A stretch of 64,000 nucleotides of DNA. It comes from Moniliella sp. 'wahieum'. Taxonomy: Eukaryota; Basidiomycota; Moniliellomycetes; Moniliellales; Moniliellaceae. A program made the position numbers and the translations under genes. The notes beneath the pieces were generated by a model that was not told where the DNA came from, ran no database searches, and saw only the letters and a program-made list of their open reading frames with translations. The stretch lies in NCBI GenBank assembly GCA_003971905.1, contig RSEE01000051.1, positions 1 to 64,000 of the forward strand, written 5' to 3'. Below, piece after piece: positions 1 through 10,733 of the stretch (position 1 is its first letter; each line of letters begins with the position of its first letter).

Positions 1-1278
1 TTTCTCTCAAATCCTCCGCAAAAGAAACAGTGCCACCCAAGCCCAATGAATGATCCGCAGGTGAGGAAATAATAGCGGATGTAGGGCGGGGTCCCGGCAA
101 GTGCACCGCTATGTCAAGGGACTGAGAAGGCGGAAGGATAGTGTTGTGTTGTAAAGGGCGAGACTGGAACCATCCGGCTTGAGAGATGACGTTGAGAGGG
201 TCGTGCGGAAAGACAGAAAGTGTGGTGGTATTTCTGGTGGTGGTAGTACTTACTCCCTCGTCCGGCTTGACGGATTGGTTGGAGTTCTGAGCGTCCGTCA
301 TGTTAGCTGTGGTTGCTGCTTCTCCCCCTTCTGAAGCGACGGTTCCCAGTGCATAAGGGAGGCTTAGTCCCTCCAGCGCAGTTGGCGCAAACGCATTTCG
401 CTTGGGCCAAACGAGACGAATGCCTAATGAGGTGTCTAGATCATTAAGACTCTTTTGACCCCATAGATCACAGAAAAGAAAATAATGTGGTTAGCTTCTC
501 CGCCTCGCCCGAAAGGTCTGGCCAAGAGCAGAAACGCACACTGTACGCTACTATTACGTCCTCAAGTGAGTCGAACGTAACGTCGATGGCTGCAGCCAGA
601 GTATTCAAACCATGAACTGGAGGTTGTTCCCCCGCCGAGCGAAAGGCAAAGGAGGTGGTAAACAAGGAGAGAATGGCTCGGACCAGCTGAGGCAAAGGTC
701 AGTCACCTCTTCGGTTTGCGGATTGCAGAGAAGGATGCGTACACTCTGCTCCCAAGGCTCCTCCTCCTCCGGCCCAGGGGTTGTCCAAGCGAGGGCCTTT
801 TGACGTCTACCGAGCCAGAGGATGGCATCAAGTTGATTCACATTTTGAGTGAATTCGAAGCGCATGGTGCGATCAAGGGGTTGAGAGATAGGTGAGGCTT
901 GCTGCGATTGAGGACGATTTTGTGTGAATGTTGGAGCAGTGCCTGGGCCTGGGCTATGGTCTGTGCGCACGGGTTAGGGGGGGGGGGGGGTAAGCGTTCA
1001 ATGCAGCCCCACGTTTTCTCTTGGAACTGGCAGGGAAAGAAGGTACGCACATCTACTTCTACGTCGGCCTGGCGCCCGGCCGGGTTGTCGTGGCTGGCCG
1101 ACTTTGGCAGAGACAAGATGCGGATGGCGCGGACGGGGGCCCAGGGGGCGAGCGCAGCGGCGAGGGCGCTCTCGGTAGGCGGGCTGGCGAGGCCAGCGAC
1201 CCAGATGGCGGGCCCGCGCTTGTGTCCGCCGTGGGGGCGGGGTGTGTCGGGTGTGGTCCCCGCGGGGTGGGTGGCCAT
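1..1278 (-). CDS. Hypothetical protein, possible RRM-like N-terminus (partial, 3' end off window)
   Basis: I do not recognise this protein. Reading from the ATG at 1278, the N-terminus contains IWVAGL, which resembles the RNP2 strand of an RRM, followed by a helix-like stretch and VRAIRIL; this is suggestive only. A likely intron lies at 961-1050 (donor GTGCGT, CTAAC branch site next to a 14-base C run, CAG acceptor). Downstream the best coding frame runs through MRFEFTQNVNQLDAILWL (about 878-800) and continues, with frame changes near 700 and 475, to the left edge, where the frame is still open. The changes near 700 and 475 sit at T runs and look like single-base indels. The protein is therefore cut by the window edge. 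Function is unknown. Confidence 0.45.
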
Positions 1279-1909
1279 GGCGCGGTGGTGGTGGGGATGG
1301 GGATGGGGAGGGGGTGGGGGTGGTCGACGTGAGAGGGGGCTGGGCGCACGTAGGAGCAGTTAGTTATAGCGAGTGGCCAGCTAGCGCTTTGGCGCTGTGG
1401 GTTGCATTTAGCTTTGTGGCCCTCGGCCAGGCAGTGAGGACTAGATGACTACTAAGAGACAAATATGGCTGGGTCCGCGGGTAGCTTTCGCTTGCCGTCC
1501 TATTCGCACCTGATTGCATTGCACTTGCATGCATTGCATTCTCTTCCTTCCACCCACAGCATCTGAGTCAGACAGGACGGGACAGGACTGCACTGAGCGT
1601 AGTGGACGTTTGTGTGTTGTATGAACGCGCCATGCCCACCATCACATCCGATCGCACGCACATCGCAGCGACAAAGACAAGCATGGAAGGGCCAGGGACA
1701 AAGACAAGGAGGAGGACAGGGAGGAGGACAGGGAGGGAGGGGGCAGGCGAGGAAAGTAAGGACGATAAAGTACATAAGGTAGTGCAGCAGAAAGGGGAGA
1801 AGGTTAAAGGGGGCGGCAGAATGGGAGGAGCTCGGGGGGGGGGGGGGTCAGGGTAATCGTCAAAGGAAAGCAAAGGAAAGCGAAGAATGGTGGGGAGAAG
1901 GAGATGGTG
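1279..1909. other. Intergenic
   Basis: No convincing gene. It holds a purine-rich GGACAGGGAGGA-type imperfect repeat (about 1685-1745) and a 14-base G run at 1834-1847. Confidence 0.5.
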
Positions 1910-2895
1910 CTAATCAGTGTGCGGTCGATGTGGCGCGGTACGGTGTCGCAGTGGGCTCGGCTCCAACGGGTGGATGGGGGTGAGGCTCATCTGCGCTCCC
2001 AGCCTCGGCGTTGAGGGCACCGAGACATCCGATTCGTCCATGTCAAACTCATCAAAACCCAGCGGGCCATGAACGCCCACATCCATCGAGCCTGGCTCTT
2101 GCTCATCCAATGGGCTTGGATCCACCTCGGCCAGCTCTTCGACATGCATCATATCATCCTGCTCGGCTCCGGCTCGCTTTCGTTGGGAGGGTGGAGGGGC
2201 GAGTGGCCGCAGCGCAGGGAGGGAGTCGGTGGCACTGGTTGCACTGGCCTTGCGGGCCCGGTGGTTGGCCAGAAGCGTCGATGCATCGTACGTGCCTGGG
2301 GTCAGCAGCGGAGCCTTTTCGCCAGGCTGGATGCGAAGCGGCGATGCAGAGGACGGGTGCTGGTACACATGCGCGTGGGGGCCAGGCCAGGCGACAAAGT
2401 CGCCCTCCTTGGCCAGCGTGGGGGCCATCTTGGGACAAGAACGGGGGACGAACGTGAACGCGGACTTTGCGCAGGCCTGGGCGGGGGAGAAGGAGTCAGG
2501 AAGGAGAACGAGGGGAGGGGCAGGAGAGGCAGGAGAGGCGAGGCGAGGCGAGACGTACCCAGGGTGCGGAAAACGGCATAGCTGGCCACGTCGACGAGGA
2601 TGAGGCCGACAAGCGGGAGGAGGATGAGGATGGAGGCGATGCGGCAGAGGGTGGCAACGAAGGCGAGCAGGGCGGGAGGGGGCGGGTGGAAGACAAAGCC
2701 CCAGGCCATCTGCCTGCGTGGGCGGCGTACGCGCAGGCGGCTGCGCTCGGCATGGATGGGGGTGTGGAGGAGGGCGAGGGCGAGGGCGAGGGAGAGGGTG
2801 GCGGCGGCGACGCTGATGATGGCGGCGGGGTGGATGCGTGGCGGGCGGGTGCGGAGGGCGCCGCCGCGGGGGGGGGGGGGGCGGGGGGGCGCCAT
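1910..2895 (-). CDS. Hypothetical membrane protein with long disordered tail
   Basis: The start ATG is at 2895. The N-terminal half has two or more hydrophobic segments: a first one around residues 24-42, and then a double stretch read as LLAFVATLCRIASILILLP and VGLILVDVASYAVF. A canonical intron at 2477-2558 (GTACGT to CAG) follows. The second exon encodes a hydrophilic, Pro/Ser/acidic tail of about 190 residues ending at 1910. The exon phases do not match perfectly, so a one-base indel is likely in exon 1, perhaps in the 14-base G run just inside the start (2868-2881). No family is recognised. By topology it could be a receptor or channel fragment or a fungal-specific membrane protein; nothing in the sequence decides this. 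Confidence 0.5.
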
Positions 2896-3873
2896 GGGGA
2901 GGAGGTGTTATAGGCGGGGTAGGTGGGGTGGGCCAGGGGGTACGGGTGGGCGCAGACGGCACGGCCGCCGAGGCACTAGGCCGCGTGCGGGCCCCAGTGA
3001 ACATTGCAGATTCAAGTTCAATGTTCAACGTTCAATCTGCCGTGGTGGACCGAGGCCAACCTGGGCACAGGGCCAGTGCGCGGCCACATCACAGCATTGC
3101 TGTGCCGCGTGCCGTGGGAGCGAATGCGGCCGGCTGAAAGTTTGCGCCGCAAGCGCCTGTCGTTTCGGCAGGGCAGGCACAAACGGTGGTGCAGTGGGCA
3201 CATCTGGCGAAAGAGCATCTGCCTCGCTGGCCGCCGCCAAACGCACCACCAGCGGCGGCTCAATCCATCCCATCTGTCCCATCCTCCGTTCGGCACGCAT
3301 CGCTCCCAGCCACATGGCCAGCGCCGGTGTCCATGCGGCCGGTGGGGCCTGCTAGAGACGAGAAGGCAGAGCATTTATTGTTCAGCAGATGCAGTAGAGC
3401 GTCACGAGGGAGAGATCGGATGAGCGCGATGAGCACATGGGCTGCAGAACGCTGTGCTTGAACTTCTGTAGCATTGAACTTCTGTTAGCATTGAACTTCT
3501 GGCTTCAAGCCGGCCAGACCCAAGAGCAAGAAAGAGGCAAGCCAGGAAACCCAAGGGGGAGGTGAGGCCTACCTGAGGAAAGGAACAGTGGAGAGACAAT
3601 GCCAATAACGTCGTGGAGAAGCTGTGGAAAAAACCCATTGGAAAAAATCCATTCGTGGCAGGCCAGTCCGTTTAGCTCCCACAAAGCTGTACTAATAAAG
3701 CCATACCAACCACAGTCTTGGGCTTCTCGCCACTACCTTGGGACTGTCCGATTGCCTACGTCAAGGCCCACGCGACGCCATGCCATGCCCGGCCAGGCTC
3801 GACCTCGGAGGTAAACGAGACTGGATGAGCATATACAGAAGATAGTACAGGGCCAGATAGGAAACAGCAGCCA
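2896..3873. other. Intergenic
   Basis: No supported gene. About 110-150 bp upstream of the membrane-protein start it carries a cluster of GTTCAAC/GTTGAAC-type words (3005-3045). A short tandem word ATTGAACTTCTG is repeated at about 3466-3502. Confidence 0.5.
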
Positions 3874-4686
3874 TCACGACGCCGACAGCGCCGGCAAGCC
3901 GGTCACTGTCTCATCCGGATCCTGCATCCCCGCCGACGTCTGGGCCCAGCGCGACACCGACCCACTTCCACTCGCCGTGGACGATCCGCTGAGCTCGGTG
4001 CGGTGGCCGAACCGGTTGGGGATCGCCGGACCGCCGCCATGGACGAGTGGGCGGGGTTTGGCAGGCAGCCCTGCCAGGCCACCCAGGCTTCCGAGAGATA
4101 CTGTGGGCTGTGGCCGCGCTCGTAGCCTCCGGACGAGGTGACTGACGAAATGGAGGTCGAGTGCCCATGCACGCCGCCGCATGGGGCGGCAGGCACGTTG
4201 GGCTCGGGGATCGAGGCCAAGGAGCTCACTGAGCTGGCGCCGCGGGCGTGCGAGCCCGCGATCCGGCTCCGCGGCCGGTTCTGCACCGAGGCGAGGATGG
4301 AGCCGGCATTGGCTCCGTCGTACGGGCGCACCTGGGCCTTCTTTCCCGGTGCGTTCTTCAGACCGGGTGCGGGGGTGGAGAAGACGGGTCAGATAGGCGC
4401 GCTTGGCTGTGAGAGCAGGGTCAGCAGGGAGCTCTAGATAGACACGACAGACATACGTACCCGTAGCAGGGTCGGCAAAGACGACATAGACGCAGTTGTC
4501 ATCGACCCATTTGATCTTGAACCCGCCGCGGTCGTCCTCCCAGGGACGAAAGATGGCCTGAATGTCGCGGGTCTTGAGGTCGGCATGAAAGTCGCGCAGC
4601 TCGAGGATGCGTGTGAGGAGAGGCGAGCTGGCAAAGGCGACGGAGCCGGTGGATGAGGACGGGACGGTGGCGGTGGCGAGAGTCAT
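3874..4686 (-). CDS. R3HCC1/Thc1-like RRM-fold protein
   Basis: The start is taken at the ATG at 4686 (MTLATATVPSS). The N-terminal third holds a conserved block, LELRDFHADLKTRDIQ, then GGFKIKWVDDNCVYVVF and AKRAYL. This resembles the C-terminal RRM-like module of R3HCC1/R3HCC1L (F-x-KT-x-D and G-F-x-IKWVDD). A clean 54-nt intron at 4407-4460 (GTACGT to CAG) restores the ATAKRAYL junction exactly. Beyond the fold the protein is Ser/Ala/Gly-rich and changes frame twice, near 4350 and about 4100, consistent with indel errors. The family is thought to bind RNA; a cellular role in this organism is not deducible. The family assignment rests on motif recall, so it is moderate. Confidence 0.6.
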   Translation of the reverse strand: MTLATATVPSSSTGSVAFASSPLLTRILELRDFHADLKTRDIQAIFRPWEDDRGGFKIKWVDDNCVYVVFADPATGTYVCRVYLELPADPALTAKRAYLTRLLHPRTRSEERTGKEGPGAPVRRSQCRLHPRLGAEPAAEPDRGLARPRRQLSELLGLDPRAQRACRPMRRRAWALDLHFVSHLVRRLRARPQPTVSLGSLGGLAGLPAKPRPLVHGGGPAIPNRFGHRTELSGSSTASGSGSVSRWAQTSAGMQDPDETVTGLPALSAS

Positions 4687-6009
4687 GGGAACAGCAATCG
4701 ACGGAAGCGAAGGAGGTGAGGGGCACGGGGAGGGGGGTGGTATCGAGGACAGAGGAAAGGACTGGCCGGGCGGAGGGCAGGCAGAGGGCGTCCAGCGCAG
4801 GAAACGAACGGAGCGAGCGGGACGGAGCAGGGGGGGCGGCGAGGCGGAGGCGGAGGAGGGAGGGGAGGACGGGGAGGGAGGGAGGGAGGAGGAGGGCGTG
4901 GAGGGGGAGGAGATGGTGGTGGCAAATCCACTCCGCTCGGGCCCGCCGGCTGAGGACCGACGGGGTGCTCGCCGCGGGCCGCAGTGCTTGCGCGACCGCC
5001 GGGGAGCGAGTCTAGTCAGCAGGCTGGCCCACACTGCCGCCACGCGCCGGTTCGGCCCAGCACAGCGCCTGTCGGGCCTCGGCGACTCCACGTGTGCATC
5101 CCGAAGGATGATGCAGCAGGCGTGGTGCGTGACGGTCGATGGTTGGAAGCAGGGTGTGTGACGTGCATGTGACATGTGACATCGCACGCCTGACGCCTGG
5201 TGCGCGACGGTGGACACGTGAAACGTGAAACTCTCGTGCAACCCTACCGCCCGCCTGTTCTGACAAGTAATGTACTCCACCAATCCCATCCGAGTCTCAT
5301 ATCAAGCCAAGCGATAGCTTCCTGTGCAACGACACCAGCCCGCTAGTAGAGAAGATGCCAGTCGAGCCTGCGCCTCCATACGCCACCCGTCCCGTTGCCA
5401 GGCTGCTCACATCAGGGCCTGACAGCCATCCTTAGGGTTAGATCACCGTGGCTCTGAGGCCTGGCACGAGGAGAAGAGGCGGAGCACGCTGTTGCCATGA
5501 TCTTATTGTCTTCATCACAGCCAGCGGCGCCCCTTGGTCTGGGCGTGAGCCGCTGTACTCGGGAAGGAAAACGTATCCGCATCCTCCTTCTCATCCCTCC
5601 ATTTTACATCACTCAAGATTAAGAGTAAGATTATGGCCGAAGAACACATTCGCGCCATGATCGAGCACTGCAATAAGGGGGTTCCGAGGAGGAAATTGTG
5701 TGTGCCCGTAGCCAACAGTGACAACTAAGAACATATGGTTGAACCCGCACAGCGCCACGTATTCTACTGTGCCATTTTGGACTCTCGACTGGAAGCAGGA
5801 CTTGGAACTTGGCCATGACGACCGGCAGACAGTTGGCTGAGTGATTGCGAGTACCACGCCAGCAACCTTGGTGCCACAACCCGCCGCAACACCGTGCAAA
5901 TCTGGTCCGGTTGGGTCAAGCGATCCAACGCTTTTAGAGCGCGGCACCACATCGCACGGTAAGTGGAAGCATGTCCGGGACGTATGATTAACAGAGGCCT
6001 GTGCAGGTG
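4687..6009. other. Intergenic region with unresolved minus-strand reading frames
   Basis: 4687-5290 is upstream of the R3HCC1-like gene; it contains GCATGTGAC and ACATGTGAC boxes at 5165-5180 and purine-rich repeats at 4830-4910. 5600-5952 has coding-looking minus-strand stretches (for example FNHMFLVVTVGYGHTQ), which may be a further exon of the next hypothetical gene or a separate small gene. I could not join them. Confidence 0.35.
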
Positions 6010-6703
6010 TCAGGGATACAGGGAAGCTTGGGGCTGGGTGGGCAGCTCAGTGGCGTATGCTACTGCCACCGTTTCGTCCCAAGGCAGGCCACGGCAGTCG
6101 GCCCGCAAAGGCGATGTTGGGGGTTTCCCAGAGCGCTGGGGCAGGACAGTCGGAGGGGATGTCAGTATCCACAACGGCCCAAAGAGCGAGGTCGAGTTGA
6201 GCGTCATACTTTTCGCGGCAGCAGGGCCATGGAGAAAGATGTGACATGGGCGGTGGGAGTGATGGTAGCGACGGCATATTCAGTAGGATGGAACCAGGCG
6301 CGGACAGCCCACTTGTCGGCCGCGTGTGACAATTGCTGAGTTCTGTGGTCGCGGCAGACAGTGCGTATGGCAGATCGAACGTCCGAGAAGAGAGATGGAG
6401 AAGCAGGTTCAGGCTCGGGTTCGGGTTCGGGCTCGGGTTCGCCTGTTCGGGCGTGGGAGCGGGCGTTCAGGCTTCGGCCACCAAGGTGTGCAGCCGGGGA
6501 AGTAGGGCCTGTATAGTGTCGGCGGCATTGGATTGCATGTCGGGACCGGCGGCGGGGGAAGTGATCACGGGATCACGGGAGGGGGTGATCCTTGAGGTAC
6601 CGTGGTGGGAGGGCCGTGGAGTCAACGAAGAGTCGTTGCCGTCGGAGATGTCGTCCATTTCGGGGCCGGCCGCGTTGCGTTCAAAGGCGCGGCGGTTGGA
6701 CAT
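6010..6703 (-). CDS. Hypothetical protein with Glu-Pro repeat
   Basis: The start is taken at the ATG at 6703 (MSNRRAFERNAAG). The protein runs through a Ser/Pro-rich segment and a helix (DTIQALLPRLHTLVAEA). After a one-base frame change near 6470 it has an EPEPEPEP repeat, followed by a block of coding-like sequence (SDVRSAIRTVCRDHRTQQ, WAVRAWFHPTEYAVATI). A second frame change near 6200, at an AAAA run, leads to DLALWAVVDTDIPSD and a stop at about 6010. Reading frame, residue composition and third-position bias all look like real coding sequence. I do not recognise the family, and more exons may lie further downstream (5600-5952). Confidence 0.4.
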
Positions 6704-6964
6704 GGGGTGGGAGGGGAGTGAGGTAGGGCGGAGGGAAATGTCGAACAAGATGGGGGGGTAGTTGGGCTAAAGCCAGGAAGGCTGAGTGGGATGATCAAAC
6801 TTAACAAGAGAGATGGAGAATGGGGGAAAGGATGAGAATCATATTCATCGAGTGGAAAGAGGGCGAGGTATAGTGTCTCGGAGAAGAAGAGAACATGCAA
6901 GCTAAGTCATACGAAGAAGGAGAGGGAAGCATAGTCAAAGAGGGAAGTCAGGGTCTAGAACAAA

Positions 6965-7448
6965 TCAGGGGCCAGTCAACCTGGTGGCTAGAAGTGTGAC
7001 CACAGGTGGGTCTGATCCCGACAAAGATGTACCCAAAAGCGTCCATCCATCCGCTCCCTTCTGCCCTAGCTCGCCGTCCACGGAGAAGATGGTCAACGGT
7101 CCCTCAGTCCCACCACCGTATCCGAGGGGATCGGTACACACAGTAGATGTGCCTCTTGCCTGCCAACGCAGTTACGATCATGAGCATGTGCTTGCGTATA
7201 CCCGCGCCGCCTCTGTAGGCATAACTGTTGGCAAAACCGTTCTGTGGGATGTAATGGGCGGAATTGTTGTTCACCCATCCCACCACAGGGAAGAACGGCA
7301 AGGTTCCCAGATCGTGCCTCACTTTCTGGTCGGAGTCGGTGGGGCTAAGTACTCGGCCACCTCTCCGAGGGGGCCCAAGGGTGGACCTGGAACGGTTGTG
7401 GTCAGCAGCAGCTGGGCGCGTTGTGTTGGGGGTGGCGCGCAGCCCCAC
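6965..7448 (-). CDS. Possible hypothetical protein
   Basis: The minus-strand frame includes LPFFPVVGWVNNNSAHYI and FANSYAYRGGAGIRKHML. After a one-base change near 7135 it continues GPLTIFSVDGELGQKGAD to a stop at 6965. The residue composition looks coding and unlike the GC-rich shadow frames around it. The start is unresolved and may lie upstream of 7448. No family is recognised and there is no independent support. Confidence 0.3.
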
Positions 7449-7917
7449 GGGGATTGAAATGTTGAGTGGGGATTGGGATTGCTATTTACCCGCGCGGCTG
7501 GCTGGCTGAGCATCTCAGCCCATTTTTGGGCGCCCAGGGGCGGGCAGGAGAGAGCCGGGTGATGGGTGGGTGACGGGTGCGTCTGGGCCAGAAGTGGAGC
7601 GATGTGCTTGACTGGTGTTCGCCTCAAGGCGAGAGGAGGAGGCCATCGCAGGCACGACCGTCGGTGCCCCAGTGTGGCGCCCCGGGCGATGCTCCCGGCT
7701 CTGTCCGACTGGCCGTCTGGTGCGTCCAATGCATTATGACCCCACTTGGCAAATTATAATACACCTGCTCTCAGTCTGCCGCCCCGCTGTGCTGTCAGTC
7801 CCTGGGGAGGTTATGCGTGCTCTCAGAGGCAGTGGCTGTGGGCGCTACCACAGACGGCGTCTTGTCCACCTGCTTTTCTTCCCTCCTTCCGTCGCCTCTT
7901 CTCCCCCCCATCCCACC
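7449..7917. other. Intergenic
   Basis: No supported gene; this is the upstream region of the m-AAA-like gene. Confidence 0.4.
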
Positions 7918-10077
7918 ATGCGCCCCCCAGTGCTGCTGCGTCGTTGCCTCGGACTCTGCGCAGCTGCCGTCGCGTCGGCCGCCGCTGGCGCAAATACCCC
8001 TCCGCACCCCCTCGCGCCTGCTCACCACCAGCTCCCTCCAACGCAGCACCGCCTCCCACCACCACCAACACCCCACCATCAGCACCACAACCATCCATCC
8101 TCCTTCCGCCTCACCCATACACAGGCCGGCATCATCCTGGCCGCCGCCGCCTACCTCGCCTCCACATCCTCCCCGCCCGAAGAGGCAGCCATGGAACTAT
8201 CCTGGGACGAGGTGAGCCGGGTGTTGCTTCCGTCGGGCCTGGTGCACCGCATCGAGGTCGTCGGTGGCACCCGCGCCCACATCCACCTCAACCCCTATGC
8301 CGACCTGCTGTCCAAGGGCATCTCCCTCTCGGCCCGGCCGCTCACACCAAGCATTTCCTCGTCAATGTTCCGTCGGCCGAATGGGTGGAGGCGCATCTGG
8401 ACACGGCGCTTGCTGCCCTCCCATCGGAGCAGAGGGACGTATTTCCTCCCGTCCGGTTTTCCGATTCGTACGGATGGGACATGGCCTGGGCCTTGGCACC
8501 CACCCTGGGCTTCTGTGCATTCCTTCTCTTCCTCGATGGTGCGCGACACAGCCTCACATCCCCGGGGGGACTTTCGTGGCGTAATGCAGGTCAATCCCTC
8601 TGGGGCCAAACCAAGTCGCTTCTCGGTTCCGGTGCTCGAGCTGCCGCTCCATCCGCCCCACGGTCCAGCATCACCCTGGCCTCTGTCGCGGGCTTGGGTC
8701 CCGCCAAGGCCGAGGTGGAAGAGCTGGTTTCGTTTCTGTCGGCGCCCCATGCGCATCGGGCGCGCCAACTGGGCGCACGGCTTCCGCGGGGAGCTCTGCT
8801 GACCGGTCCGCCCGGGATGGGCAAAACGTTTTTAGCGCGCGCGATTGCGGGTGAAGCGCGCGTTCCGCTCTATGCCTGTTCGGGGTCCGAGTTTAGTGAC
8901 AACGTATGTGGGGGTTGGGGCGGCGCGGGTGCGGGAACTTTGAGCAGGCGCGTTCCAATGCGCCCAGCTTGATCTTGTGGATGAGATTGATGCGTTGGCC
9001 CGCGCACGCGGCGCCGGGGCCGACGGTATGGGCGGTGGGTGCGACGAGCGGGGAAGCGACGCTGAACGAGTTGCTGGTTCAACTCGATGGGTTCTCCACC
9101 CAGGAAAATGTCTTGGTCTTGGCTGCGACCAACCGGCCGGATGTGCTGGACGAGGCGGGTGAAGCGGGCCGGTCGCTTTGACCGTCACATTGCGATGCCC
9201 GCGCCAGACGAAGAGGGCCGACGAGCCATCTTCTCGGTCCACCTCGCTCCGTTGCAGTTGGACCCAGCCCTGGACCGTACCAAGCTGGCCGCGCTGCTTG
9301 CTGCCGCCACGCCAGATTGGTCAGGGGCAGCGATCGCGTCAGTGTGCAACGATGCGGCGCTGCTTGCCGCACGACAGGGCGCCGAGTGGGTGAGCCAAGC
9401 GCATTTGGACCTTGCGGTGGCACGGGTACAAAAGGGGCCTCTTGGTCCTCGGCCGGCTCTGTTGAAGGAAGAGCAGCAGACGGCCCGCGTGCATACTGCC
9501 GCTCGCATTGCTGCGCGATGGTACCTGCCTCTGTCGCCGGGCGTGGCGCGTGCGGGAGTGGGCATCGGCGCCAGCTCGGCCCCAGGATGGATCGTGGCTC
9601 CGCCTACGTCCGAGTTGGCCTCGCAAGCCGAGCTGGAGCAGCGCCTCGCCTGCCTTTTAGCCGGCCGGGCTGGGGAGATGCTTTTCTTGCCGCACTCACC
9701 TCGGCGAGCCAGGACGAACTGGCGGAAGCGACACAGTTGGCACGAGCGATGGTGGTCCGATTTGGGATGAGCAGCCTAGGTCCCTTGGCCCCTCCTCTGC
9801 CACGGACCAAACCCCGGTCGATTCCCGCGCCACCCAAGCCCTCGTGGACGAGGCGGTAGAAAAAGCCCTGGCCAAGGCGTTGAGCCACGCGCGATGGGTG
9901 TGGACCAGCACCGGGCCCAAGTCCACCGCTTGGCCCAACAGCTGGAGCATCATCCTACTCTTGAGGCAGCAGATTGAGGCTTGCCTCGGTCCGCGTCCTG
10001 TCCCCCCCTCGCTGGTTCCGGCCACGTTGCCTAGTACCCAGCGCACCTCTCCCACAGCCTCGCCGGCGCTCGTTTGA
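7918..10077 (+). CDS. m-AAA/FtsH-like AAA+ protein with degenerate M41 protease site
   Basis: The protein is homologous to mitochondrial inner-membrane AAA proteases (Yta12/Afg3 type). The N-terminus [20 protein letters not shown] is a plausible mitochondrial presequence, followed by a Pro/His-rich linker. Next come the FtsH-type intermembrane domain ([20 protein letters not shown]) and a membrane segment near 8480-8540. The AAA domain has Walker A GPPGMGKT (8805-8828), pore loop YVGVGA, Walker B VDEIDA, and RAGRFDR carrying arginine fingers. The peptidase domain aligns through [19 protein letters not shown] and [10 protein letters not shown], but the HExxH zinc motif reads HTAAR (9492-9506). 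The family needs HExxH for proteolysis, so this copy is probably a chaperone-like or regulatory pseudo-protease. Frame breaks at about 8330, 8895, 8970, 9040, 9165, 9690, 9890 and 9990 fall in conserved blocks and look like indels; I see no intron. Confidence 0.85.
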
Positions 10078-10733
10078 AGTGCTCGGCGCACCAACGAGGA
10101 CAGCGCCATACCCTTCCGGACGCCCTCTGAAGATTCCGACTTAACGACCGTGCACGTGGCCATGTATGTTACTCCGTCTGGAGGGACAGCCGTCTCTCCG
10201 GCCAGCAAACGAGCAAACGAGATACGCAATGACATATCAAGACGCCCATCAATATAATCGACTGCCTTTTCATTTATTTGCTGGTACATCATCTGCAGTC
10301 TGTTTTAGGCTACAACAGTGCGCTGGCCAGAGATAGTCTGATCCAGCCTTCCAGCGAGAGAGTCTGGGCAGGTGTGGGCCCAGTGCAGAGTCAGCACAGC
10401 GGCCTTGAGGTTGCAAAAGGCACTGGAATATTATATGGACAAGTGAATCTGGGAGGCTATAATAGCACCACCCCCCCTTTCTCCTTTGGCACGTGGTCTG
10501 TGACATGGTGGCACACTGCCTTGTCCTGGTTGGCTCCTGCCCCTCTCGGCAACTGCCCATGACTGCACCTATATGAGAGAGCATTCCGCAGAGCGATCGC
10601 CGGTCAGTGGTCACAGTCGACACCGTCGCTGGAAGAAGTAATTGGTCTATACCTACTACGCACGTCACAAGCAAGCAGACAGGAGGCGGGATCGATGATG
10701 AATGGCCAGGGAGGCATTGCAGGCAAGACCCCT
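10078..10733. other. Intergenic, convergent gene ends
   Basis: This lies between the ends of the m-AAA-like gene and BDF1. No gene is seen. Confidence 0.5.

Noticed and set aside
692..711. A 20-nt GTGACT...CAG segment that would join two frames as an ultra-short intron
   Set aside because: One extra T in the neighbouring T run gives a smoother protein (EEVTDLLPQLVRAIL), and all well-supported introns here are 54 nt or longer.
8900..8965. Apparent GTATGT...CAG intron in the m-AAA-like gene
   Set aside because: Translating through it with single-base corrections gives the conserved pore loop YVGVGA and [11 protein letters not shown], so it is coding.
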